Of a stretch of 16,946 bases of DNA, positions 1-6,690 are shown piece by piece. The stretch is from Akkermansia muciniphila (lineage in GTDB: Bacteria > Pseudomonadota > Gammaproteobacteria > Burkholderiales > Burkholderiaceae_C), in assembly GCA_943327015.2 (NCBI GenBank), contig CALPVM020000012.1, forward strand, positions 1 to 16,946, written 5' to 3'. The notes under the pieces are model-generated. The model ran no database searches and was not told the origin of the DNA. It saw only the letters and a list, made by a program, of their open reading frames with translations. A program made the position numbers and the translations under genes. Within the stretch, counting starts at the first letter, position 1, and each line of letters begins with the position of its first letter.

Positions 1-509
1 AAATACACAATTGCGCTGAAAGCAGCAAATGAGCGCATGGCTCCGCGCAGTTTACCTTGCGCAGAAGAATACGACACGGCCACCATGAGCGCGTTGATGC
101 TTAATACAGTAAGGACGTTGTAGGTGACTTCCAGCCAGTTGGTCCAGATGCAGGCTTCACGGCCAGCGCATTTGAGCTCATAGCCAAAAGCCTGGTAGCT
201 GGTACCAGCAAAAAATGCCGCAATACCTCCCAATAACAACTGCACACCCCACCATTGCATGGTTTTGCGGCCAGCAGCTTTAGACCAGAAATAATAGGCA
301 GCCCATATGGTTTGTACAACCAAAAGGTACACGAGCAATGAGGAGGTTGGCTCACTTAGCACAAAGTTAAATGGACCAAACTGCACCGGACTGCAAGGTC
401 GGTTGATACACCACGATTCTGCTGTGAGCGGAGGTGCATATGGAATGCTGTCAAGGCTACAGCCAGTGAGCAGCATTAAGCTGATAATCAAGAGTGCGCG
501 TAGTGCCAT
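1..509 (-). CDS. Unrecognised multi-pass membrane protein with a lipoprotein-type N-terminus (3' end outside window)
   Basis: I do not recognise this family. The frame is open for 169 codons from ATG at 509 to the window edge, so the C-terminus is missing. The start is well supported: AAGGAG lies 5 nt upstream. Residues 1-17 form a short hydrophobic signal ending in a lipobox (LTGC, Cys17), so the N-terminus may be lipidated. Unusually, the rest looks like a polytopic membrane protein, with hydrophobic spans near residues 54-76, 86-105 and 125-147 and a fourth starting about 160. Two Cys pairs (34/39 and 114/120) lie outside the spans and could form disulfides. It follows the carboxypeptidase gene on the same strand after 88 nt, so it may be the last gene of that run. 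Being a real gene is fairly sure; function unknown. Confidence 0.7.
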   Translation of the reverse strand, partial: MALRALLIISLMLLTGCSLDSIPYAPPLTAESWCINRPCSPVQFGPFNFVLSEPTSSLLVYLLVVQTIWAAYYFWSKAAGRKTMQWWGVQLLLGGIAAFFAGTSYQAFGYELKCAGREACIWTNWLEVTYNVLTVLSINALMVAVSYSSAQGKLRGAMRSFAAFSAIVY

Positions 510-546
510 GGTGTCTCCTTGTAGCGGCAATTAATTTTTTTACAAG

Positions 547-568
547 GCCAAGTGTCTCAGACATTGGC
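547..568. repeat. Imperfect inverted repeat between the carboxypeptidase gene and the left-edge gene
   Basis: The arms GCCAA-TGTC and GACA-TTGGC flank a TCA loop, with one bulged G in the left arm, giving about 9 bp. On the minus strand the hairpin would form just after the stop of the carboxypeptidase gene (598). It is followed by CTTGTAAAAAAA rather than a T-run, so it is not a classic intrinsic terminator. It could be an mRNA 3' stabilising hairpin or a chance structure. Confidence 0.3.
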
Positions 569-597
569 GCCGTCTGGATCGTAATTTTGGAAAAAAT

Positions 598-1752
598 TTA
601 CCTAATCCACAACCTTAGCGCATCCCATGCACGTCCTACTACACCTGCTTGTTCTACCTCATCCAGAGCCAACAAGGGTACCTGGGTAATAATCTGCTCG
701 CCTAACACCACTTTTAACGTGCCCACTTGCTGCCCTTTTGCAATAGGTGCAATTAAAGGCTCCGTTCGCTCTGCACTGGTTTTGATTTGACCGGCACTGC
801 CAGATGGTACTGCCACGACAATGGCATGATTACGCCCAGCATCCACACTGGAAGACGCGCCTTTCCATACGGTGGGGCTTATAACCTTTTGCCCCGCGTC
901 AAACAATTTTATTGCGTCAAAGGCGGTGTAGCCCCAGTTAAGTAGTTTTTGCGATTCGTTGGCACGCGCGTTTTCGTTGGCAGCACCCAGCACCACCGAC
1001 AACAGACGTCTACCACCTACAGAAGTGAGATTGGGAAACTCACGCCGTGCCGTTGCGATCATGCAGTAACCTGCAGCTTCGGTAAAACCTGTTTTGAGAC
1101 CATCCACCGTAGGATCACGAAACAGCAACAAGTTACGATTGCTGTCGTTGGCCGCTGGTGTGCCTGGGTAATGGTATTTTTTAATCGCGTAAAAACCCAC
1201 ATAATCCGGAAAGTCGGACATCAAGCGCCGCGCCAATGTAGCCAAATCACGCGCGGTGGTGGTGTGGCCTGGCTCGGTCAGGCCTTCGGGATTTTTATAG
1301 CCAGTAGCTTGCATACCCAACAGTTTGGCTTGGGCATTCATCATTTCCACAAAACGCTCTGCGCTACCGCCCACACCTTCTGCCAGTGCCATGGTTGCAT
1401 CGTTACCCGACTGCACAATCATGCCCTTAATCAGGTCTTCTACCGGAACTTGCATTTTGGGATCGATGAACATGCGGGAGCCGGGCATTTTCCAAGCACG
1501 CTCACTCACCGGCAATTTTTGCTTCAGGTCGATTTTTTTAGCACGTAGAGCGTCAAACACTACGTAGGCCGTCATCAGTTTGGTTAGCGAAGCTGGCTCC
1601 AGCGGCGCATCCATATTTTTGGCAGCGAGTATTTGATTGGCGGTTATGTCCAGCAACAAATACGAGCGCGCTGCAATTTCAGGGGGCTGGGGTGTTTGGG
1701 CAAAAGCGCTCAAGCTTAGGGCAAATGCAATGCAGACAAATAATAACTTCAT
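598..1752 (-). CDS. dacA/dacC: D-alanyl-D-alanine carboxypeptidase, PBP5/6 class (peptidase S11)
   Basis: Periplasmic, membrane-anchored DD-carboxypeptidase that removes the terminal D-alanine from peptidoglycan pentapeptides and so limits cross-linking. At 384 aa it has the usual family length. A signal peptide (about 1-18, ending AFA) precedes the S11 domain with all three penicillin-binding motifs: S55-L-T-K58 (nucleophile Ser55), S115-G-N117 and K220-T-G222. A PBP5 C-terminal beta domain follows (about 275-360), and the last ~20 residues form the amphipathic anchoring helix typical of the class. It is preceded by the alpha/beta hydrolase gene on the same strand (28 nt gap). Whether it should be called dacA or dacC cannot be told from sequence alone. 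Its function complements the elongasome genes elsewhere in the window. Nothing essential is missing. Confidence 0.95.
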   Translation of the reverse strand: MKLLFVCIAFALSLSAFAQTPQPPEIAARSYLLLDITANQILAAKNMDAPLEPASLTKLMTAYVVFDALRAKKIDLKQKLPVSERAWKMPGSRMFIDPKMQVPVEDLIKGMIVQSGNDATMALAEGVGGSAERFVEMMNAQAKLLGMQATGYKNPEGLTEPGHTTTARDLATLARRLMSDFPDYVGFYAIKKYHYPGTPAANDSNRNLLLFRDPTVDGLKTGFTEAAGYCMIATARREFPNLTSVGGRRLLSVVLGAANENARANESQKLLNWGYTAFDAIKLFDAGQKVISPTVWKGASSSVDAGRNHAIVVAVPSGSAGQIKTSAERTEPLIAPIAKGQQVGTLKVVLGEQIITQVPLLALDEVEQAGVVGRAWDALRLWIR

Positions 1753-1760
1753 AGGTTGAA

Positions 1761-1778
1761 AAACGCGCCCAACGGGCG
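1761..1778 (-). terminator. Weak intrinsic terminator candidate between hydrolase and carboxypeptidase genes
   Basis: On the minus strand a 5-bp GC stem (CGCCC-GTT-GGGCG) is followed by CG and TTTTT. It sits wholly in the 28-nt gap between the hydrolase stop and the carboxypeptidase ATG, so it could partly end transcripts from upstream or be a hairpin in the carboxypeptidase leader. The short stem and T-run make it weak. Confidence 0.35.
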
Positions 1779-1780
1779 AC

Positions 1781-2425
1781 TTAGTGATTTACAGAATGAA
1801 TATGGCGCATAACGATGCTACGCAAGAGTAGCAGCTGGCCATGAAAGAAGTGCCCTACACCGGGCATAACCATGATTGGCAGGTTTTGGGGACGCGCCCA
1901 GTCTAACACCGCAGACAATGGAATGGTGTCATCAACCTCGCCATGCACAATCAAAGCGCGCGGGTGCAGTGCATGGGGTATGGTTGCCACATCAAAATTA
2001 CCAGCGGCAGTACCTACCAACACGATGCTGTGGGGCTTGCGCTGATCTGACATTGACGCAACCGCCTGACTGGCAACAAAGGCTCCAAACGAAAACCCGG
2101 CCAAGGCAAAGTTACCTTCTGGTGCAAAATGCTGGACGGCAGCCAGCAAATCTTGCAATTCGCCTTGCCCAGCGTCATAAGCACCTGCACTGCCGCCTAC
2201 GCCCCTAAAGTTAAACCGCACAGCCAGCCAGCCAGACTGCGCATAGGCACGCGCCAGCGTTTGTGCCACCTTGTTTTCCATGGTGCCCCCAAACAAAGGA
2301 TGCGGGTGTGCAATAAAAGCCACACCCCTCTGCGCTGCACCAACGGGCAAGACGGGCGCATCAAGCAGCGCTTCTAACACGCCTGCAGGCCCAATGAAAC
2401 TGGTTTTTTGGGTGGGATGCACCAT
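1781..2425 (-). CDS. Alpha/beta hydrolase (dienelactone-hydrolase / YpfH-like)
   Basis: A 214-aa cytoplasmic alpha/beta-hydrolase-fold protein without signal peptide. The motifs are in fold order: an oxyanion-region HPHPLFGGT (40-48), the strand and loop RFNFRGVGGS (70-79), the nucleophile elbow G110-F-S-F-G114 with Ser112, the acid loop HGEVDDTIP (161-169; Asp165 or Asp166) and the catalytic His192 in GVGHFFHG. The family covers esterases and lipases of mostly unknown substrate, so no substrate is claimed. The ATG overlaps the TAA of the ferredoxin gene upstream (TAATG), implying translational coupling. Comparable hydrolase-ferredoxin pairs are, to my recollection, common in Burkholderiales, but I could not check this. 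Confidence 0.85.
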   Translation of the reverse strand: MVHPTQKTSFIGPAGVLEALLDAPVLPVGAAQRGVAFIAHPHPLFGGTMENKVAQTLARAYAQSGWLAVRFNFRGVGGSAGAYDAGQGELQDLLAAVQHFAPEGNFALAGFSFGAFVASQAVASMSDQRKPHSIVLVGTAAGNFDVATIPHALHPRALIVHGEVDDTIPLSAVLDWARPQNLPIMVMPGVGHFFHGQLLLLRSIVMRHIHSVNH

Positions 2426-2775
2426 TAACGTCCCAAATGGGGTGGCGTGAGTAAACGTTCGACCACCTGACCGTTTTTCAGATGCGACTCAACAATTTCG
2501 TCAATATCGTGTTTATCGACATAGGTGTACCACACTGCCTCTGGGTAGACCACTGCCACCGGCCCGGCTGCACAACGGTCAAGGCAACCTGCCTTATTAA
2601 CACGCACTTTACCTACGCCAGAAAGCCCTGCCGCCTTAATTTGCAGTTTGCAGTGCTCAAACGCTTCTTGCGCTTGCTGTTGGGCACAACAGTCCTCTCC
2701 ATTTTTGCGCTCATTGGTGCAAAAAAAGATGTGGCGCTGGTAATACGATGAATTTTCTTGGGTGGGAGTTGTCAT
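2425..2775 (-). CDS. Thioredoxin-like [2Fe-2S] ferredoxin
   Basis: A 116-aa soluble protein of the thioredoxin-fold ferredoxin family (Aquifex Fd4 type, related to the NuoE C-terminal domain). The cluster ligands are visible with family spacing: Cys19-X10-Cys30-X33-Cys64-X3-Cys68. Cys29 and Cys42 are extra cysteines. The lead-in YYQRHIFFCTNER and the C-terminal GPVAVVYPE are typical. The physiological electron partner of these proteins is mostly unknown, and nothing here identifies it. The stop codon overlaps the start of the downstream hydrolase gene, and the VanZ-like gene lies 9 nt upstream, so it is probably co-transcribed with both. ATG at 2775 is the only reasonable start before the conserved Tyr-rich N-terminus. 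Confidence 0.88.
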   Translation of the reverse strand: MTTPTQENSSYYQRHIFFCTNERKNGEDCCAQQQAQEAFEHCKLQIKAAGLSGVGKVRVNKAGCLDRCAAGPVAVVYPEAVWYTYVDKHDIDEIVESHLKNGQVVERLLTPPHLGR

Positions 2776-2784
2776 TGTGCTATT

Positions 2785-3879
2785 TTACTTTTGGGGATTA
2801 CGTTGCACCAAAAACATAGTGACATATACCGCTGCAACATAGGGCCACAGCCAGCCCAACCATTGGGCCAAACCATGAAAACGAATAAATCTGCCCTGCT
2901 CCCACAACATTAAAGCCTGAGCAAAATAGGGGCTCTCGGGGGCTTGGTTAAGCAGGCTCAGATACACCCCTAACACCAGCAACAACAGAGCAGCGCTCAC
3001 GCGCCAAGGCACTGCCACCATCAGCAGCGCCAGCATAGACCCAATCACCAAACCGGCTTTTGCTGGCAAATCAAGCCACACCCAGGCGTGCACCGGCCCC
3101 CAGGTAAGTGCTGCAGATAGCGTACTGGCAAACATACCGGCACACAAGGCCATGCCCACCCACGCTAAACGACGCGGCATAGAGCGAATAATACAAAATC
3201 CCAGCAAACAAGGAATGAGCAAACCTAAAGCGACGCACAGCATTTCGGTGGCAGGTTTAAGAGGGTGCAACTCTGTTGCCTGCAATGGCATGCCTCTTAA
3301 AAAAGGCAACTCCTGCAAGATTTTTATAACACCTAACTCCAAACGCTGCCATACCTGCCCCACCCCGAGTGGAATGGCTGCAGGAAACACAAATGCCAAA
3401 GGCCAGGTTGCAAGCAATACAATGCCGCCGCGTGCATGGGGCACAAACCAGCGGGCGCGCACTGCACTCCAGCGATCTAGAGCACCTACTTTTTCTAACA
3501 CCACCGCTGAACCAGCACCCACAAAAGTACCCCAAGAATTGAGTAGCCAATCTTCCCGCGAGGGCACTCTAGAGGGCAGGTAATTTTGCAAGCCCTCCAT
3601 CAACAACGATAGAAACATGCCACACACAGCAGCAAGTGCCACAGGATGGCGACTCAACCGAGTTCGGATAACACCTACCGCCAACAACGCCCCCAAAGGC
3701 AAGTAACCAGCGACGTTAACGGCAACATCGAACCCTGTCCAGTATTTGGGCCATGGTGCGCTAAAGAACTCCCATGGCGCAATGCCTTGGTTGCGCCAGT
3801 CAGAAAAAGGATACAGACTGGCATAGGCCACCAAAATTGCATAAATAATTGCCAGTGGCCAAGCAGCTGTTTTATGCAT
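2785..3879 (-). CDS. VanZ-family integral membrane protein
   Basis: A 364-aa polytopic inner-membrane protein. The N-terminal third (about 8-130) matches a VanZ-like domain: SLYPF after the first membrane span (21-25), then NVAGYLPLG (55-63), then the signature around Glu95 with EGLQNYLPSR and a later N-x-x-G (114-117). VanZ itself gives low-level teicoplanin resistance by an unsettled mechanism; the family at large has no agreed activity, so no resistance role is inferred. The C-terminal ~230 residues add about five further hydrophobic spans (for example 151-173, 213-232, 238-258, 275-310, 339-358) in which I see no known motif. It lies between the hemJ-like gene (12 nt upstream) and the ferredoxin gene (9 nt downstream), so it is likely in the same transcript. 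Confidence 0.8.
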   Translation of the reverse strand: MHKTAAWPLAIIYAILVAYASLYPFSDWRNQGIAPWEFFSAPWPKYWTGFDVAVNVAGYLPLGALLAVGVIRTRLSRHPVALAAVCGMFLSLLMEGLQNYLPSRVPSREDWLLNSWGTFVGAGSAVVLEKVGALDRWSAVRARWFVPHARGGIVLLATWPLAFVFPAAIPLGVGQVWQRLELGVIKILQELPFLRGMPLQATELHPLKPATEMLCVALGLLIPCLLGFCIIRSMPRRLAWVGMALCAGMFASTLSAALTWGPVHAWVWLDLPAKAGLVIGSMLALLMVAVPWRVSAALLLLVLGVYLSLLNQAPESPYFAQALMLWEQGRFIRFHGLAQWLGWLWPYVAAVYVTMFLVQRNPQK

Positions 3880-3891
3880 GGCGTCGGCGCA

Positions 3892-4320
3892 TCAAAACGG
3901 CTTGACAACCACCAAAATTACCGCGGCAGTTAGCAACAGTACCGGCAGCTCGTTGAACCAACGAAACCAAACATGGCTGCGGTGCATTTGCCCAGCCTCA
4001 AATTGTTTAAGCAGCGCACTGCAACCGTGGTGGTAACCCAGAGCCAACGCTACCACCAGAAGCTTGGCATGCATCCAAGCTTGACCGGTGCCGCGCCCTA
4101 TGCCATAACCCCACCAAAGCCACAGCCCCAACAAAACCGCAGGAATAGCCAACAGGGTGGAAAAGCGCTGCAGTTTGCGCGCCATCAGCAGCAGCCGCGC
4201 ACGTTCAGCCTGAGAATCAGCCGGCACCATGGCCAAATTGACAAAAATGCGTGGCAAATAAAACAAGCCGGCAAACCAACTGGCCACGAAGATAATATGG
4301 AAAGATTTAACCCAAAGCAT
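3892..4320 (-). CDS. hemJ: HemJ / CopD-like membrane protein, probable protoporphyrinogen IX oxidase
   Basis: A 142-aa, four-span inner-membrane protein resembling HemJ (UPF0093), which oxidises protoporphyrinogen IX late in heme synthesis. Seen in the sequence: the first helix with His8 in LWVKSFHII, then the W-x-A-G-L-F-Y-L-P-R stretch (15-24), a charged cytoplasmic loop, a W-x-H-A-K-L motif (82-87) and Tyr-His-His (96-98). Database labels for such proteins alternate between HemJ and CopD-family. The divergent hemB gene supports the heme role. I prefer ATG at 4320; a TTG at 4338 would extend the frame by 6 residues not expected in the family. There is no clear Shine-Dalgarno before either start, and an intrinsic terminator ends 17 nt upstream of the ATG, so expression may be low, leaderless or dependent on read-through. 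Confidence 0.75.
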   Translation of the reverse strand: MLWVKSFHIIFVASWFAGLFYLPRIFVNLAMVPADSQAERARLLLMARKLQRFSTLLAIPAVLLGLWLWWGYGIGRGTGQAWMHAKLLVVALALGYHHGCSALLKQFEAGQMHRSHVWFRWFNELPVLLLTAAVILVVVKPF

Positions 4321-4336
4321 GGGTAGAGTGTAGACC

Positions 4337-4366
4337 AAAAAAAACCCCGGTACCAGACCGGGGTTT
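4337..4366 (-). terminator. Strong intrinsic terminator, minus strand, just upstream of hemJ
   Basis: On the minus strand AAACCCCGGT and ACCGGGGTTT form a 10-bp stem around a CTGGT loop (forward arms 4342-4351 and 4357-4366), followed by eight T residues in a row (forward A 4337-4344). On the plus strand only three T follow the stem, so it acts mainly on minus-strand transcripts. The only minus-strand transcript it can end is one starting in the hemB-hemJ gap, which is the main evidence for a small RNA or regulated leader there. Confidence 0.9.
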
Positions 4367-4435
4367 AAGCCTATTAGCTGTCACACATCAAGGCCCCGCT
4401 CAGGGAGGAAAAGCGGGGGATAGCTTGCTACCCGT
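4337..4435 (-). ncRNA. Candidate ~100-nt small RNA with anti-Shine-Dalgarno loop, between hemJ and hemB
   Basis: Predicted from a promoter, three hairpins and a terminator; I did not recognise it with certainty as a named RNA. In transcript order: hairpin 1 (forward 4419-4432) is a 5-bp stem GGUAG/CUAUC with a CAAG loop. Abutting it, hairpin 2 (4394-4418) is a 7-bp stem CCCCGCU/AGCGGGG presenting the loop UUUCCUCCCUG, whose CCUCCC core is complementary to Shine-Dalgarno sequences. A ~27-nt linker follows, then the terminator hairpin. C-rich hairpin loops of this kind occur in known trans-acting RNAs (sX13 of Xanthomonas, alphaproteobacterial cuckoo RNAs, Neisseria RcoF), and I recall a betaproteobacterial family of toxic small RNAs with such loops. 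Membership is inference. It could instead, or also, be a regulated leader of hemJ. Confidence 0.7.
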
Positions 4436-4440
4436 TGCAG

Positions 4441-4468
4441 ATTTTAACGTTAAATTGTTCGACATCAA
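4441..4468 (-). promoter_or_regulatory. Sigma-70-like promoter for the hemJ-proximal small RNA
   Basis: On the minus strand a -35 box TTGATG (forward 4463-4468) and a -10 box TAAAAT (forward 4441-4446) are separated by 16 nt. This predicts a start near 4435, just before hairpin 1 of the RNA. For hemB on the other strand I see only weak boxes in the same gap (TTGTTC at 4455-4460, TATAAC at 4480-4485, 19 nt apart), which overlap this promoter, so the two directions may interfere. Confidence 0.5.
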
Positions 4469-4538
4469 TAAATTTTTTCTATAACCATACACCTAACTTT
4501 ACTATTTTGCAGGCTGCAATTGAGGCACAATTTTGAGC

Positions 4539-5552
4539 ATGAATGTATTTGCTCCTTTTCCAGCGGGTCGGCCCCGTCGTTTACGCCGCGATAGTTTTAC
4601 ACGCAACCTGGTTCGTGAGCACCTGCTTACGGCACATGATCTGATTTATCCAGTTTTTGTCGTTGACGGTAGCCATCAGCGTGTGCCTGTGGGCTCCATG
4701 CCGGGGGTTGAAAGGTTGAGTTTGGATTTGCTGTTACCCGTGGCTGAAGAATGCGTTAATTTAGGCATACCTGTGATGGCGCTATTTCCAGTTGTGGATG
4801 CTTCGCTCAAAACCTATGATGGCAAAGAAGCCTGCAATCCGGATGGACTGGTGCCAAGGGTTGTGCGCACACTCAAAAATGAATTTCCAGAGTTGGGGGT
4901 CATGACCGATGTTGCGCTGGATCCATTTACCAGCCACGGCCAAGATGGGCTTCCCGACCCGAATAACGATGGTTACATCTTGAACGACGAAACTGTCGAA
5001 GTTTTGGTGCAACAGGCGCTTTGCCAAGCTCGCGCCGGCGTAGACATTGTGGCACCCAGCGACATGATGGACGGGCGTGTGGGCGCTATTCGCGCAGCAT
5101 TGGAAGCCGATAAACTGGTGCACACCCGTATCATGGCCTACAGTGCCAAATACGCCAGCGCATTTTATGGCCCGTTTCGGGATGCTGTAGGCTCTGCCGC
5201 CAACCTGGGCAAAAGCAATAAAAAGGTGTACCAGATGGACCCCGCTAACTCTGACGAAGCATTGCGTGAAGTAGCAATGGACATTGCCGAGGGAGCGGAC
5301 ATGGTCATGGTGAAGCCCGGCATGCCTTATCTGGATGTTCTAAGACGCGTTAAAGACACCTTCAAGGTACCCACTTTTGCCTACCAAGTGTCTGGCGAAT
5401 ATGCCATGATCAAAGCGGCAGCCAACAACGGCTGGCTTGACCATGACGCTGTCATGATGGAAAGTCTGCTGGCTTTCAAACGTGCTGGTGCCGATGGTGT
5501 TTTGACCTATTTCGCCCGCGATGCGGCTCGGCTGCTACAACAAAAAGGATAG
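4539..5552 (+). CDS. hemB: Porphobilinogen synthase (delta-aminolevulinic acid dehydratase), magnesium-type
   Basis: Cytoplasmic homo-octameric enzyme joining two 5-aminolevulinate molecules into porphobilinogen, an early step of heme synthesis. Counting from ATG 4539 (337 aa, normal length), the two active-site lysines are Lys204 (SAKYASAFYGPFR) and Lys259 (MVKPGMPY, the Schiff-base lysine). The metal loop reads DVALDPFTSHGQDG (about 124-137): aspartates replace the three cysteines of zinc-dependent enzymes, so this is the Mg-type seen in Pseudomonas and many proteobacteria. Start choice: GAGG at 4522-4525 is 7 nt before an in-frame TTG at 4533 but 13 nt before ATG 4539, so the true start may be the TTG, adding two residues. 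The corA gene begins 2 nt after the stop. Confidence 0.97.
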   Translation: MNVFAPFPAGRPRRLRRDSFTRNLVREHLLTAHDLIYPVFVVDGSHQRVPVGSMPGVERLSLDLLLPVAEECVNLGIPVMALFPVVDASLKTYDGKEACNPDGLVPRVVRTLKNEFPELGVMTDVALDPFTSHGQDGLPDPNNDGYILNDETVEVLVQQALCQARAGVDIVAPSDMMDGRVGAIRAALEADKLVHTRIMAYSAKYASAFYGPFRDAVGSAANLGKSNKKVYQMDPANSDEALREVAMDIAEGADMVMVKPGMPYLDVLRRVKDTFKVPTFAYQVSGEYAMIKAAANNGWLDHDAVMMESLLAFKRAGADGVLTYFARDAARLLQQKG

Positions 5553-5554
5553 TT

Positions 5555-6676
5555 ATGCGCATATTCCACATCCACCAAAACAGCGTAACTGAAACTGATC
5601 AACTGTCTTTACTGGAGGCCTCGGGAGCACCGGCACAAGGGTTTATCTGGGTGGCGTGTGGCAGGCGCGAATTTGAAGTAATTCAAAGCCAGATTCAGGC
5701 CATGCTGCTAAAGGTGTGCGGTCTGCAGCTGGTCGATTTGCATATTACTGACTTGCTTAACAACCAATTACCCTCTCACTACGACTACACCTCGCAATAC
5801 GATGTACTGGTGTTTCGCCGTCTTGCTGCGGGTGCCACGGTAACAGATTCAGAAAACGCACCTGACACTCAAAACACCTTGCCATCACGCGGAGGGCCTC
5901 CGATTTTGCGCCGCATCGACACCAGCCCGGTGGGGTTTGCGGTGTTTGACAAAGTGGTGTTATCGGTGCACCCCACTGACTGCGCCGTGCGCGATGCTTA
6001 TGCGGGCAAGCTGCTGCTTTCTGCCAGTGCCGAATCTAAGGCTGCGGGAGCGCGGCTGCCTAGCAGTCCGGCGGACTTGATGCTGCGCGTGGTCAATTTG
6101 ATGGTGGATGGCTACTTGGCGCTGCGCCGCGAGTTAACGCATCAGTTAGACCATTGGCAATCTGAACTTCTTAACCCTGATACCAGATTTGACAACTGGT
6201 CTGCCCTGCTTGATGCCCGGCTTGCACTGCACCATCTGGATGAAATTTGCGAAGAACAACGCTCCTGTATTCAAGACTGGATTGAGGCCATCAAAACTTG
6301 GCCGGATGCACAATCGGCCGCAGAATCGCGCGAACGAGAACTGCTACAAGTGCGCAGCCGCGATGTTCTGGAGCATATTGAACGTGTAGTGCACCATGTG
6401 CGCCGACTAGAGCAAAGTGCAGAGACAGCGGTGCAAATTCACTTTAGTGCGCAAAGCCACCGCACCAATGACACCATGCGCACCCTGACCACCCTAACCG
6501 CTATCTTTTTGCCGCTAAACCTGATTGCGGGCATTTTTGGCATGAACTTTGAGTTTATGCCCCTGCTGCATTGGGTAAGCGGTTTTTGGTGGACTATTGC
6601 GTCTATGGTGTTTACTGCCGTTAGCCTAGCGTTTTGGTTTTGGCGAAGGCAATATTTGGCTCTGGCTAAATCTTGA
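5555..6676 (+). CDS. corA: CorA-family magnesium transporter
   Basis: A 373-aa inner-membrane divalent-cation channel of the CorA/MIT family. It has a long N-terminal cytoplasmic domain (about 1-305) with helical segments (172-300), two C-terminal membrane helices (about 311-328 and 344-364) and the diagnostic Gly329-Met-Asn331 selectivity motif between them, in the order L-I-A-G-I-F-G-M-N. The usual short charged tail (WRRQ) follows. An insert rich in Thr, Ser and Asp/Asn (about 93-116) breaks the N-terminal beta region and looks like a disordered loop. The ATG lies 2 nt after the hemB stop with an AAGGA ribosome-binding site inside the hemB 3' end, so the two are co-transcribed and probably coupled. 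Substrate could be Mg, Co or Zn across the family; Mg fits the Mg-type HemB beside it. Confidence 0.92.
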   Translation: MRIFHIHQNSVTETDQLSLLEASGAPAQGFIWVACGRREFEVIQSQIQAMLLKVCGLQLVDLHITDLLNNQLPSHYDYTSQYDVLVFRRLAAGATVTDSENAPDTQNTLPSRGGPPILRRIDTSPVGFAVFDKVVLSVHPTDCAVRDAYAGKLLLSASAESKAAGARLPSSPADLMLRVVNLMVDGYLALRRELTHQLDHWQSELLNPDTRFDNWSALLDARLALHHLDEICEEQRSCIQDWIEAIKTWPDAQSAAESRERELLQVRSRDVLEHIERVVHHVRRLEQSAETAVQIHFSAQSHRTNDTMRTLTTLTAIFLPLNLIAGIFGMNFEFMPLLHWVSGFWWTIASMVFTAVSLAFWFWRRQYLALAKS

Positions 6677-6690
6677 TGCAAGATACGGTA

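Noticed and set aside
949..1548. 199-codon open frame on the plus strand
   Set aside because: Entirely antisense to the intact DD-carboxypeptidase gene; Cys/His/Gln-rich composition is the mirror of coding sequence and no motif is present.
3152..3583. 143-codon open frame on the plus strand
   Set aside because: Antisense shadow of the VanZ-like gene, low-complexity Pro/Arg/Ser composition, no ribosome-binding site.
4337..4470. 6S RNA or signal recognition particle RNA at the hemJ-hemB gap
   Set aside because: The ~100-nt product is too short for 6S and lacks its long closing stem; the conserved GGAAGGAAGCAG-type SRP loop is absent.
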